Shown: one piece after another, positions 1 to 8,761 of the stretch
Layout of the letters: each line of letters starts with the position of its first letter
Position numbering within the stretch: the stretch's first letter is position 1
From: Ornithinicoccus hortensis
GTDB taxonomy: Bacteria; Actinomycetota; Actinomycetes; Actinomycetales; Dermatophilaceae
DNA: 64,000 bases
NCBI RefSeq assembly: GCF_006716185.1
Contig: NZ_VFOP01000001.1
Coordinates: forward strand, 1,488,001-1,552,000
Reading direction: 5' to 3'
Notes under the pieces: generated by a model
Databases searched by the model: none
Seen by the model: only the letters and a program-made list of their open reading frames with translations
Told to the model about the DNA's origin: nothing
Program-made: the position numbers and the translations under genes

Positions 1-1
1 G

Positions 2-1660
2 GTGTTGCGCAGCCGCTGGCAGCGCGCGGTGGCGGGCCTGCTGTGGGCGGGACTGCCGCCGCTGGCCGCCGGGGTGGAGGAGGGCCGGGTCGGCCCGGTC
101 CTGGCGCACGTCCTGCTGCCGCTCGTCGTCGCCGGCTTCCTGGCAGCGGCACGGCGCGGCGAGGGCACCAGGCGCACCGCCGCCACCTTCGGCACCGCCC
201 TGCTGCTCGGCCTCCTCGGCATGTTCGTGCCGGGCCTGCTCGTCCTCGCCACGGTCGCCGGACTGTTCCTGTTCGTGCTGGGTCCGGGGTGGAGCCGGGC
301 GCGCGGGCTGGTGCTCGCCGCCCTGCCGTGGCTGCTGCTCGGCCCCTGGCTGCAGACGGTGTGGAGCGACCCACGGCTGGTCCTGGGCGGCGCCGGGGCC
401 ACCACGACCCACCCCGCCAGCGAGCCCTGGCAGACCCTCCTGCTGCATCCCGGGGGAGCCCAGTCGCCGACCCTCTGGTGGACCATCCCGCTGCTCGTGC
501 TGGCCGCGGTGGGGATCTTCCGTCGGGGGGAGCGCGGTCGGCGCGCGGGGGTGCTGCTGGTCGGCGGGGTCCTCTCCCTGGCGGCCGCCCTGGCCGTGCC
601 GCTGCTGGAGCTGGGGACGCTGCCCGAGGGGCACGGCGCAGCCGGGGCCGCCGTCACCGCCTGGCCGGGCACCTACCTCAGCGCGGTCGGTGCCTGCGCC
701 CTGCTCGCCGCGGGCCTCTCGGTGGACCGGGTCAGCCGGATGTCCCGGGCGGGGCGCCCGACCGTGGCGGTCCTCGCCGGCGTCGCCGTGGTCGCCGGGC
801 TGGGCCTGCTCGGCTCGACCGTATGGAGCGGGACCGGCCCCTCGTTGACGGTTGCCTCGCCGCCGCACCCCGCGGTCGTGGCGGAACAGGCCAGCGGCCG
901 CGACGCGCTGCGCATCTTGGAACTCACCCCCGAGGGCCCTTCCGTCACCTACCGGCTCGAGGGGCGCGAGCCCGGGCTGTGGCTCCGCGACCGGGCCCGT
1001 GAGGTCAGCGGGCTCACCGTGCCTGCGGCCGGCCCCGGCGAGGAGCACTTGGCCGCCACGGTCAACGCCCTCGTCGGCCAGCCGTCGACCGCATCCACGG
1101 ACGGCGCGGACGGGGAGGGTGCCGGCACGCTGGCGGACCTGCACGACCTCGGCGTCGGGTTCGTGGGGCTGCGGGCCGACGCCGACCACGCCCTGGTGGA
1201 GGTCCTGGACGGCACGCCCGGACTGACCCGGCTGGGTGGCTCCGAGGACCTCGTGCTGTGGCGGGTCGCCGCCATCGGCGAGGGTGAGGACCTCGTCTCC
1301 CCGGCCCGTATCTGGGTCCGCGACACGGACGGCGACGCCCTCACCACGGTGCCGGTGAGCGGCGGCCACGCCCGCACCGACGGCGCGGAGCCGGGCACCG
1401 CCGTGCCGGCCGGGACCTCCCTGGTGGTGTCCGAGGGTGCCGACTGGCCCGACCACGTCACCGTGACGGCGGACGGTGCCGAACTGGTGGCCGACCCCAC
1501 GGCCTGGCCCCCCGCCTACGCGCTGCCGCAGGGCGCCGGGGAGATCACGGTGGCGCCGGTCGCCGAGGACTCCACCTGGCACCTGGTCACCCTGGCGATC
1601 GCCGTGCTCGCCGCCTTCCTGGCGCTACCGCTGGGTTCCCGTAGCAGGAGCATCCGATGA
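2..1660 (+). CDS. C-terminal part of a polytopic membrane protein, probably a glycosyltransferase (5' end outside window)
   Basis: The frame is open from the first bases, so the true start lies upstream; the GTG at base 2 is not taken as a start. About 250 residues of closely spaced hydrophobic helices are followed by a soluble region of about 260 residues rich in Ala, Gly, Asp and Thr, and a final helix (LVTLAIAVLAAFLALPLG) ending in a basic tail. This fits the membrane and outer part of the large actinobacterial glycosyltransferase family 2 proteins often found before a DUF5719 gene. No catalytic GT-A motif is in view, so the family call rests on context. The stop overlaps the next start (ATGA), indicating translational coupling. 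Confidence 0.55.
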   Translation: MLRSRWQRAVAGLLWAGLPPLAAGVEEGRVGPVLAHVLLPLVVAGFLAAARRGEGTRRTAATFGTALLLGLLGMFVPGLLVLATVAGLFLFVLGPGWSRARGLVLAALPWLLLGPWLQTVWSDPRLVLGGAGATTTHPASEPWQTLLLHPGGAQSPTLWWTIPLLVLAAVGIFRRGERGRRAGVLLVGGVLSLAAALAVPLLELGTLPEGHGAAGAAVTAWPGTYLSAVGACALLAAGLSVDRVSRMSRAGRPTVAVLAGVAVVAGLGLLGSTVWSGTGPSLTVASPPHPAVVAEQASGRDALRILELTPEGPSVTYRLEGREPGLWLRDRAREVSGLTVPAAGPGEEHLAATVNALVGQPSTASTDGADGEGAGTLADLHDLGVGFVGLRADADHALVEVLDGTPGLTRLGGSEDLVLWRVAAIGEGEDLVSPARIWVRDTDGDALTTVPVSGGHARTDGAEPGTAVPAGTSLVVSEGADWPDHVTVTADGAELVADPTAWPPAYALPQGAGEITVAPVAEDSTWHLVTLAIAVLAAFLALPLGSRSRSIR

Positions 1661-3381
1661 TCCGACGCCGCCGGCACGAACCGGACGAGGACCCGATCCG
1701 CACCGAGGAACTGGTGCGTCCCGAACCCGAACCCTGGGAGGGGAACGACGACGGGGACGACGGGATCCAGGATGACCTGCCCGACCCCGACGGCGACGCG
1801 GCCCCCGGGGCGGCGTCCGGCGAAGGGCGCCCCACGGCGGACGGGGAGGCACCGGCCGTCCGGCGCCGCGGCCGGGGTGCGGCGGTGAAGGTGCTGGCCT
1901 TCCTCGGGTTCGGCGCGGTGGTGACCGGCCTGGTGCTGGGTGCCGGCCGGATCCCCGGTGGGCTGGACCTGTCCGACTACCTGGGACCGGACGTCCCGGA
2001 GCCGGTGTCGGTGACCGTCACGGATCCCCGCGTCACCGAGACGGTGCTCAGCTGCCCCGGGCCCGAGCAGGTCGGTCTGGACGACCCCACGGTGCAGGAG
2101 CAGCGGATGGTCGTGCGGGTGCTGGCCGGGGTGGCGCCACCGGCAGCGCTGCCCGAGGAACTCGACGCCGGCACCGACGGGCAGCTCACCCTCGACCTGA
2201 TCCCCGACGGGCCGTCGCAGCGGGAGACCGCGCGGGATGCCGTGCTGCTCCAGGACATCGAGGGCGCCGAGGCCGCCCGGATCACGGCGACCGGGGACCT
2301 CGCGGTGGGTGCGACGGGGGCGCAGTGGCACCTGAGCCAGGCCGCCGAACGGCGCGGCCTCACCGCCGCCCCGTGCCTGCCGGCCACGACCGAGTCCTGG
2401 CTGCTGGCCGGGGGCGACGAACCGGGCCGGGTGGAACGGATCGTGCTGACCAACCCCGGCGCCAACCCGGTGACCGTGCGGGTCCAGGTGTTCGGTGCGG
2501 AGGGAGAGCTGCCCGCCCCCGGCGGACAGGGCGTCGTGGTCCCGCCCGACGGTCGCAGGGTGCTGCTGCTCGACGCGCTGGCCTCCGGGGAGTCCACGCC
2601 CGCCATCCGGGTGACGTCCACCGGCGGACCGGTGGCCGCGGTGCTGGGCGACCGCTGGCTGGAGGGGACGCTCGACCGGGGGCTGGAGCTCACCGTGCCG
2701 GCCGCGGCCCCGGCGGAGGAACTGCTGGTCCCGGCCGTCCCGATGCCCCATGACCTCGCCGCCGGTTCCGCGCAGCTGCGGGTCGTCGTGCCCGGGGAGA
2801 ACGACGCCATCGTGCAGGTCCGGGCGCTGACGGGGGACGGGCCGACCCGGGTGGAGCACGACGTGACCGTGGTCGACGCTGGCTCGGTGGCCGACATCGA
2901 CATCTCCGACCTCCCGGAGGGCACCCAGGCCCTGCAGGTGACCAGCGACGAGCCGGTGACCGCCGCGGCCCGGATGGAGCGCCGGTCCGGGGAGGACCTC
3001 CCGTCGGAGATGGCCTGGGTCCCGGCGACGGAGCCGGTCACCGAGCTCGCCGGTGCCCCGGTCTTCCACCACGACACGGTCCCGGTGCGCACCCAACTGG
3101 TGCTCGCGGCCATCGAACCCGCACGGGTCGAGGTGGTCACCGTCGACGCCGAGGGCGGGACCACGACCGAGGAGGTCTCCGTCCCCGAGGCGAGCAACGT
3201 GACCGTGCGGGTGCCGGAGGAGGCGATGAGTGTCTGGGTGCGCCCGGTCTCCGGTGCGCCGCACGCCGCGCTCGTGGCCTTCGACGTGGAGGCCGAGGGC
3301 GGCACGATGCTCGCCGGTCTCCCGCTGCAGGACCTGCCGTTGACCCGTGACCTGCTCGACGTGAGGCCCTGGCTGCCCTGA
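1657..3381 (+). CDS. DUF5719 family membrane-anchored protein
   Basis: 574 residues. It has a very acidic cytoplasmic N-terminus (about 1-60), a basic stretch, one transmembrane helix at about 73-95 (VLAFLGFGAVVTGLVLGAG), and then an extracytoplasmic region of beta-rich, repeated modules. Examples are the VERIVLTNPGANPVTVRVQV and TMLAGLPLQDLPL segments. This architecture is typical of actinobacterial DUF5719 proteins, whose function is not known. It overlaps the upstream membrane-protein gene by 4 bp and is followed by a convergent gene, so the two plus-strand genes form a unit. A role in assembling or exporting a surface polysaccharide is an inference from the neighbouring sugar-nucleotide genes. 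Confidence 0.8.
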   Translation: MIRRRRHEPDEDPIRTEELVRPEPEPWEGNDDGDDGIQDDLPDPDGDAAPGAASGEGRPTADGEAPAVRRRGRGAAVKVLAFLGFGAVVTGLVLGAGRIPGGLDLSDYLGPDVPEPVSVTVTDPRVTETVLSCPGPEQVGLDDPTVQEQRMVVRVLAGVAPPAALPEELDAGTDGQLTLDLIPDGPSQRETARDAVLLQDIEGAEAARITATGDLAVGATGAQWHLSQAAERRGLTAAPCLPATTESWLLAGGDEPGRVERIVLTNPGANPVTVRVQVFGAEGELPAPGGQGVVVPPDGRRVLLLDALASGESTPAIRVTSTGGPVAAVLGDRWLEGTLDRGLELTVPAAAPAEELLVPAVPMPHDLAAGSAQLRVVVPGENDAIVQVRALTGDGPTRVEHDVTVVDAGSVADIDISDLPEGTQALQVTSDEPVTAAARMERRSGEDLPSEMAWVPATEPVTELAGAPVFHHDTVPVRTQLVLAAIEPARVEVVTVDAEGGTTTEEVSVPEASNVTVRVPEEAMSVWVRPVSGAPHAALVAFDVEAEGGTMLAGLPLQDLPLTRDLLDVRPWLP

Positions 3382-3444
3382 CCCCGTCCGACCACCCCTG
3401 GGCGCCGGCCCTCCGGAACCTCTGGGTGCCGGTCCCTCAGGACC

Positions 3445-3840
3445 TCAGAACAGGTCCTCGGGATCCATCCCGAGCATCGAGGCGACCTGCTCGGCGAGCA
3501 CCTCGTAGATCATCGCGGCCAGTTCTGCAGGGTCCTGCGCCCTGGTCTCCAGCGGGCGGCGGTACAGCACCACCCGGGTCGGCAGCGAGCCCTGCGCCGG
3601 GAACAACCGGCCCAGCGCCACCCGCGTCTCCCAGGGTGAGGGGTCCGAGGGCGGCACGTCCTCGACGGCGACCTCGAGGCCGTCGAGCTGCCGCTCCAGC
3701 CGACGCTCGAGGGAGGCCACGGCGTCCAGCACCATCTCGTCGAACACCCGGGCGCGCGAGGTCATCAACGGCACCCGCGGCCAGGCCAACGGCCCCCGCA
3801 TCCCGTGTCCGTGCCGGTCCCGGCGACGTATCCCGCTCAC
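3445..3840 (-). CDS. Zincin-like (DUF1025) metallopeptidase-family protein, active site degenerate
   Basis: 131 residues starting at GTG 3840 (VSGIRRRDRHGHGMRG). The RRRDRHG...RGPL opening is typical of the actinobacterial members next to manB. A -10 box TAGGGT lies 7 nt before the GTG, so the mRNA is probably leaderless. The body has the family features LDAVASLERRLE and TRVVLYRRPLE. The HExxH zinc motif expected near the C-terminus reads YEVLAEQVASMLGMDPEDL, so both metal-binding histidines are absent and proteolysis is unlikely. The gene is divergent from the DUF3499 gene, as in other actinobacteria (the Rv3259 region), and convergent with the DUF5719 gene. Confidence 0.8.
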   Translation of the reverse strand: MSGIRRRDRHGHGMRGPLAWPRVPLMTSRARVFDEMVLDAVASLERRLERQLDGLEVAVEDVPPSDPSPWETRVALGRLFPAQGSLPTRVVLYRRPLETRAQDPAELAAMIYEVLAEQVASMLGMDPEDLF

Positions 3841-3940
3841 GGGCACGACCCTACGCCGGGTGACCGGGCGGTCCGGCCCGCTGGGTCCCCCGGCGGCGTG
3901 GTTGACCGCCCGCGGCGGCCGGACGACATACAGTGCTCGG

Positions 3941-4303
3941 GTGACCGTTTCCCGCCACTGCTCGAAGACCGCGTGCGGCAACCGCGCCGTGGCCACGCTC
4001 ACCTACGTCTACGCCGAGCAGACGGCAGTGCTGGGTCCGTTGGCCACCTACGCGGAGCCGCACTCCTACGACCTGTGCGACCAGCACGCCGCCCGGCTCA
4101 CCGCCCCCCGCGGGTGGGACGTCGTGCGCCTGGAGCACGGCCAGGACGTGCCCACCGACGACCTGGTGGCCCTGGCCGAGGCGGTCCGCGAGTACCGGTC
4201 CGGCGTGGTCGCGGGCAGTGTCCGCCCCGCTGAGGACCAGGACGGGGACGTTGCCACCGGGACGGGGCGGCGCGGTCACCTGCGCGTCCTGCGCGACACC
4301 TAG
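3941..4303 (+). CDS. DUF3499 family protein
   Basis: 120 residues: SRHCSKTACGNRAVATLTYV at the N-terminus, then ATYAEPHSYDLCDQHAARLT. Cysteines at CSKTAC and the YDLCDQH segment look like a small zinc-binding unit. Function is unknown, and the family is restricted to actinobacteria. GTG 3941 is chosen because a TACAGT -10 box sits 6 nt upstream (leaderless pattern) and the protein then begins where homologues begin. It lies 9 nt before manB in the same direction, so it is probably co-transcribed with it. Confidence 0.9.
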   Translation: MTVSRHCSKTACGNRAVATLTYVYAEQTAVLGPLATYAEPHSYDLCDQHAARLTAPRGWDVVRLEHGQDVPTDDLVALAEAVREYRSGVVAGSVRPAEDQDGDVATGTGRRGHLRVLRDT

Positions 4304-4312
4304 GACCCGCGG

Positions 4313-5731
4313 GTGAGCACCGTCCGGTTGACCGATTTCATCAAGGCCTATGACGTGCGGGGCCTGGTCCCCGAGCAACTCGACGCGTCCGTCTGCCGGG
4401 CGCTGGGTTCCTCCTTCGCCCAGGTCGTCGCCCTCCCCGAGGGGGCGAGCGGGATCGTCGTGGGCTACGACATGCGCCCGTCCTCCCCGGAGCTGTCCCG
4501 TGCCTTCGCGGCCGGGGCCGCCGCGGCGGGGGTCGACGTCACCGTCATCGGGCTGTGCTCGACCGACGGTCTCTACTTCGCCAGCGGGCACCTCGGGCTC
4601 CCGGGGGCGATGTTCACGGCGAGCCACAACCCGGCGGAGTACAACGGGATCAAGCTGTGCCGGGCCGGGGCGCGGCCGGTGGGACTGGACAGCGGGCTCG
4701 CCGAGGTGCGCGACCTGGCGCAGTGGCAGCTGGACCGGGGTCACCTGCACGGCGGCACGGCCGCCGCGACCCCGGGGACGGTCACCGAGACCGACCTCAC
4801 CACGGCATACGGGGACTTCCTGCACGGGCTGGTCGACCTGCGCGGGGGACGGCCGCTCAAGGTCGTCATCGATGCCGGCAACGGGATGGCCGGCCTCACC
4901 GCCCCGGCCGTGCTGCAGCGCGAGGGGCTGCCGCTGGAGGTGGTCCCGCTGTACTTCGAGCTGGACGGCACCTTCCCCAACCACGAGGCCAACCCGCTGG
5001 AGCCGGAGAACCTGCGCGACCTGCAGGCGGCCGTGCCGGCGCACGGGGCCGACCTGGGACTTGCCTTCGACGGCGACGCGGACCGGTGCTTCGTCGTGGA
5101 CGAACGCGGGGAACCGGTGACCCCGAGTGCGATCACCGCGCTGATCGCGTCCCGGGAGGTCGCCCGAGAGGTCGCTGCCGGCCGGTCGCCCGAGGACGTC
5201 GCGATCGTCTACAACGTGATCTGCTCGCGGGCCGTCGCCGAGACCGTGGCCGAGCTGGGGGCCACCGGGGTGCGGACCAGGGTGGGGCACTCCTACATCA
5301 AGGCGGTCATGGCCGAGCACGAGGCGGTGTTCGGCGGGGAGCACTCGGCGCACTACTACTTCCGCGACTTCTTCTTCGCCGACACCGGGATGCTGGCGGC
5401 GCTGCACGTGCTGGCCGCGCTCGGCGGGCAGGACCGGTCGTTGAGCGAGCTGGTCGCCGGCTACGACCCGTACGTCGCGTCCGGGGAGATCAACTCCACC
5501 GTCGCCGACGTGGCGGCCGCCACCGAGCGGGTGCTGGCCTGGGGGCGGGAGCAGGGCGCGCGGGTGGACACCCTCGACGGCCTCATCCTGACCGGACCGG
5601 GCGAGCCGATGTGGTGGTTGAGCCTGCGCCCGAGCAACACCGAGCCGTTGTTGCGGCTGAATGTCGAGGCGGTGGACACTGAGACCATGACGCGGGTGCG
5701 GGACACGGTGCTGGGTATGGTGCGGGCGTGA
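4313..5731 (+). CDS. manB: Phosphomannomutase/phosphoglucomutase
   Basis: 472 residues, normal length for the alpha-D-phosphohexomutase family. All four functional signatures are present: catalytic serine loop TASHNPAEYNGIK (Ser about 104), metal loop DGDADRC (from about 253), sugar-binding GEHSAHYYFRD, and the C-terminal phosphate-binding RPSNTEPLLRLN. It interconverts mannose-6-P and mannose-1-P, feeding GDP-mannose for glycolipid and wall glycan synthesis. It starts with GTG and is coupled to the Trm112-like gene by a 4-bp overlap. Confidence 0.95.
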   Translation: MSTVRLTDFIKAYDVRGLVPEQLDASVCRALGSSFAQVVALPEGASGIVVGYDMRPSSPELSRAFAAGAAAAGVDVTVIGLCSTDGLYFASGHLGLPGAMFTASHNPAEYNGIKLCRAGARPVGLDSGLAEVRDLAQWQLDRGHLHGGTAAATPGTVTETDLTTAYGDFLHGLVDLRGGRPLKVVIDAGNGMAGLTAPAVLQREGLPLEVVPLYFELDGTFPNHEANPLEPENLRDLQAAVPAHGADLGLAFDGDADRCFVVDERGEPVTPSAITALIASREVAREVAAGRSPEDVAIVYNVICSRAVAETVAELGATGVRTRVGHSYIKAVMAEHEAVFGGEHSAHYYFRDFFFADTGMLAALHVLAALGGQDRSLSELVAGYDPYVASGEINSTVADVAAATERVLAWGREQGARVDTLDGLILTGPGEPMWWLSLRPSNTEPLLRLNVEAVDTETMTRVRDTVLGMVRA

Positions 5732-5934
5732 GCAACGAACTGGAGCCCTGGGTCCGTCAGATCCTGCGCTGCCCCGTGGGCCGGCACGAACTCCTGGACG
5801 TCGTCGACGACACCGGTGCCCCGGTGCTGGAGTGCGCGGAGGACTGTGGTGGGCCCGGGCAGCGGAGGCAGTATGCCGTCCGGTCCGGGATTCCCGTCCT
5901 GCTGGCCGACGAGGCCGTCCTGGTGACCCGCTGA
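5728..5934 (+). CDS. Trm112 family small zinc-ribbon-like protein
   Basis: 68 residues. It follows the Trm112 pattern: LRCPVGRHEL near the N-terminus, LECAEDC in the middle and the closing signature YAVRSGIPVLLADEA. In bacteria these proteins are thought to be methyltransferase activators or general partners, but no function is established for this clade. It overlaps manB (GTGA at 5728) and sits before the SIS-domain gene, the usual actinobacterial order. Only one cysteine remains in the first ribbon half, so zinc binding may be weak. Confidence 0.85.
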   Translation: MSNELEPWVRQILRCPVGRHELLDVVDDTGAPVLECAEDCGGPGQRRQYAVRSGIPVLLADEAVLVTR

Positions 5935-5988
5935 CCGGACCCGTCCCACCGTCCACCTGACCACCACCGCTGGAGATCGAGGCCGCTC

Positions 5989-7278
5989 GTGGCGCCATAC
6001 ATCGACGAAGCACTGCTGGACGACCCGGACGAACTGCTGCGCAAGGACAGCCGGCAGACCCTGCGGGCGCTGGCCACCGCCGGTGCCCAGGTGCGCGAGA
6101 GCGTGACGCTCACCGAGGAGGCGGGGCTCACCCGGCTCGCCGAGCAGGACCGGCCCAGGTCCGTGCTGGTCGCCGCGCTCGGCGGGTCGGCGCTGGTGGC
6201 CGACGTGCTGGAGCTGCTGGCCGAGCCGGGGTCCCCGGTGCCGGTGCAGGCGCGCCGCAACCTGCCGCTGCCCGGCTGGGTGGGGCCCCTGGACCTGGTC
6301 GTGGCGGTCTCGTTGTCCGGCAGGGCGCCCGGGCCCCTGGCGGTCGCCGCGGAGGCGGCCCGGCGAGGGGCCTCGCTGCTCACCGTCGGTGCCGACGACT
6401 CGCCGCTGGCAGAGGTGTGCCACCGGGCGCGAGGAGTCCACGTGGGGATCGGCCGGGGCCGGGAGAACTCGCGCACCTCGTTATGGACACTGCTCACGCC
6501 CGCGCTGCTGGGGGCGGACGCCATCGGCCTGATCGACTGCACGCCGGAGACCATGACCGAGGTCGCGCGGCGGCTGGACGAGCGGGCCGAGGCCTACCGA
6601 CCGACGTCCGAGAGCTTCGTGAACCCGGCCAAGCTCCTGGCGGTCCAGCTCGCCGAGACGGTGCCAATGGTGCTGGGCGACGGGCCGATGGGTGGGGTGG
6701 CGGCAGCCCGCGCCTCCTCGATGCTGGCCCGCACCGCGCGCATCCCGGCGGCGTTCGGTGAGCTGCCGGACGCGGCGAGCCAGATCGTGGCCTGCTTCGA
6801 CGGGCCGTACACCCGGATCGGCGGCCGCCGACCCGGCACCTATGACAACGCGCGGATCCGGCTGGGGGACATCGACACCAGCACCTGGGAACCCCGGCAC
6901 TTCGACACCCCCGACGGCCCCCTGCTGGAGGAGCCCCGCGGCCCGCAGGGGCACCCCGGCGACGACATCTTCGCCGACCCCTACCTGGACGGGCCCTCCC
7001 CGCCGCAGCTGGGGCTGCTCGTGCTGCGGGACGCCCCCGCGACCCCGCCGACCCGCGAGTCGGAGGAGGGACGGGCGCTGACCGACGCCGTGTTCAGCAC
7101 CGCCCGGGAGGCCGGGGTGCGGGTGATGGAGGCCCAGGCCGAGGCGGGCCAGCCGATCACCCGGCTCGCCGACCACGTCGCCACGGTCGACTTCACCGCC
7201 ACCTACCTGGCCCTGGGCCTCGGCCTCGACCCCTCGGTCTCCCCGCACGTCGCGGACCTGCGCGACCGCACCCGTTAG
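5989..7278 (+). CDS. SIS-domain phosphosugar isomerase-like protein
   Basis: 429 residues from GTG 5989, preceded by a purine-rich stretch (ctGGAGatcgagg). Residues about 55-160 form a SIS fold (SVLVAALGGSALVADVLELL; VVAVSLSGRAPGPLAVA; ASLLTVGADDSPLAEVC), and a second SIS-like half follows with MVLGDGPMGGVAAARASSML. This is the layout of bifunctional phosphoglucose/phosphomannose isomerases and of the actinobacterial TobH-like proteins located next to manB. Mannose-6-P supply is the likely role; catalytic activity cannot be confirmed by eye. Confidence 0.75.
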   Translation: MAPYIDEALLDDPDELLRKDSRQTLRALATAGAQVRESVTLTEEAGLTRLAEQDRPRSVLVAALGGSALVADVLELLAEPGSPVPVQARRNLPLPGWVGPLDLVVAVSLSGRAPGPLAVAAEAARRGASLLTVGADDSPLAEVCHRARGVHVGIGRGRENSRTSLWTLLTPALLGADAIGLIDCTPETMTEVARRLDERAEAYRPTSESFVNPAKLLAVQLAETVPMVLGDGPMGGVAAARASSMLARTARIPAAFGELPDAASQIVACFDGPYTRIGGRRPGTYDNARIRLGDIDTSTWEPRHFDTPDGPLLEEPRGPQGHPGDDIFADPYLDGPSPPQLGLLVLRDAPATPPTRESEEGRALTDAVFSTAREAGVRVMEAQAEAGQPITRLADHVATVDFTATYLALGLGLDPSVSPHVADLRDRTR

Positions 7279-7292
7279 GGGGCTCGGAGCGG

Positions 7293-7389
7293 CTGCAGGA
7301 TTATCGGGTCACCCGGTAATCCTGCGCTTCGTAGGAGAAACTTCCCGGTCGATAGCGCCAGGTTTCGGGGTAACCCGATAATCCTGCAG
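7293..7389. repeat. Dispersed palindromic repeat, copy A (complete)
   Basis: 97 bp bounded on both sides by CTGCAG. It opens with a near-perfect palindrome (CTGCAGGATTATCGGG, TC, ACCCGGTAATCCTGC), followed by a conserved spacer containing CTTCCCGGTCGATAGCGCCA and a second inverted half ending AACCCGATAATCCTGCAG. Copies B (near 50.6 kb) and C (split around 60.2/61.5 kb) share the same sequence. It fills the gap between two convergent genes, so it can act as a terminator for both strands. Confidence 0.9.
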
Positions 7390-7402
7390 GGCCGGCCGAG
7401 CG

Positions 7403-8761
7403 TCAGTCGGCGGTGCGGACGGTCGAGCCGGTGACGCGGGTCAGCAGCGGGGCGGTGGCCAGGAGGGACAGCCAGACGATGCCGATGCCGGCGGCGAGCG
7501 CGGCGGCGATGACCAGCCCGGAGAGCGGGTCGGTGAGGAGCGCGATGCCCGACAGGGGCGCGATCAGCAGGGCGGCCACCAGGGCCGAGCCCAGCGAGAC
7601 GACCCGCAGCGGGGAGAGTACGGCGCGACGACGGGCGGTGTCGACCCGGCTGCGGGGCATCCCCATCCGGTCCAGGCTCACGTAGAGGTCGCGCCGGTCC
7701 AGGATGTCCGCGGACTGGTTCACCGCGACCGAGGCGGCGACGGTGACGAACGAGATCACCAGGGTCAACAGGATCCCGGTGCGCAGGTCGACCAGCATGA
7801 TGGCGTCCTCGCGGGCCATCGGGCCGGTCCCCGCCATCCCGTTGCTGAGCGCCAGACCGACCCCGGCGAAGACGGCGACGAAGGAAGTCAGGGAGACGCC
7901 GCTGACCTGGCGCCAGGCCGCCTTGGGGGAGTCCAGCACGGTGCGGGCGGCGAGCAGCCGCTCGGCCGACTTCGGTCCGGAGGCGGTGCGGGCCTGGCGG
8001 CGGGCGATGGTGCGCAGCACCCAGGGCCCGAGGGTGTTGAGGACCGCCATGGTCACCCCGAAGGTCGCGACGAGGCCGATCACCAGGCCGACGATGTCCT
8101 GGGCGTCTCCCAGTTGGTCGCCGGCCACCAGCCCCAGCCCGACGGCCAGCAGGATCGCCACCACCCGCACGAGGCTCATCCGCGGGGCGTCCTGCCGGGT
8201 CCGGACCCCGAGGGGTGAGACGACCACGGTCCGCAGGCCGACCAGCGAGCTGACGGCGGCCATGACGACCAGCGCCACGACGCAGAGCACGGTGCCGGGG
8301 ACGCCCAGCAGGACGTTGCCGGCGCCGAGCCGGCTGTCATGGAAGGAGACCAGGCCGACCAACGGTGCGAGCAGCAGGTGGCCGAGGACCCCGGCGAGGG
8401 TGCCGGCGGCGGCCAGCAGGGTGGACTCCAGGACGGTCATCGAGGTGACCGTGCTCGTGGGGGCCCCGAGCAGGCGCAGCGTCGACAGGTGCTCGTCCCG
8501 GCGCCGGGCCGACAGCCGGGCCGCCGACCCGCACAGGGTGAGCAGCGGGATCACCAACAGGATCACCGCGAGCGCGGCCAGGCTCTGGTAGGTCTCGGCC
8601 ATCGGGCCCCGGATCGTGAAGAAGAACCGGGCGCCGCCCAGCACCGTGAGCATGAGCGCGGTGACCACCCCGAAGGCGGCCACGGGGAGCAGGAGCGCAC
8701 CGCGGTCGGTGTCACCGCCGCGACGCAGGAGCAACAGCGTCAACCGGGCGGCGGGCCTCAT
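7403..8761 (-). CDS. ABC transporter permease, FtsX/MacB-like
   Basis: 452 residues from ATG 8761. Two FtsX-type blocks of helices are separated by a soluble stretch: an N-terminal helix (LLLPVAAFGVVTALMLTVLG), a cluster at about 100-240 containing ARLSARRRDEHLSTLRLLGA, and a C-terminal cluster from about 340. The basic RRDEHLSTLRLLGA loop is the typical FtsX coupling segment. It overlaps the ATPase gene by 4 bp, so the two form one exporter. The permease is actinobacterial in type, with no substrate indicated. Confidence 0.85.
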   Translation of the reverse strand: MRPAARLTLLLLRRGGDTDRGALLLPVAAFGVVTALMLTVLGGARFFFTIRGPMAETYQSLAALAVILLVIPLLTLCGSAARLSARRRDEHLSTLRLLGAPTSTVTSMTVLESTLLAAAGTLAGVLGHLLLAPLVGLVSFHDSRLGAGNVLLGVPGTVLCVVALVVMAAVSSLVGLRTVVVSPLGVRTRQDAPRMSLVRVVAILLAVGLGLVAGDQLGDAQDIVGLVIGLVATFGVTMAVLNTLGPWVLRTIARRQARTASGPKSAERLLAARTVLDSPKAAWRQVSGVSLTSFVAVFAGVGLALSNGMAGTGPMAREDAIMLVDLRTGILLTLVISFVTVAASVAVNQSADILDRRDLYVSLDRMGMPRSRVDTARRRAVLSPLRVVSLGSALVAALLIAPLSGIALLTDPLSGLVIAAALAAGIGIVWLSLLATAPLLTRVTGSTVRTAD

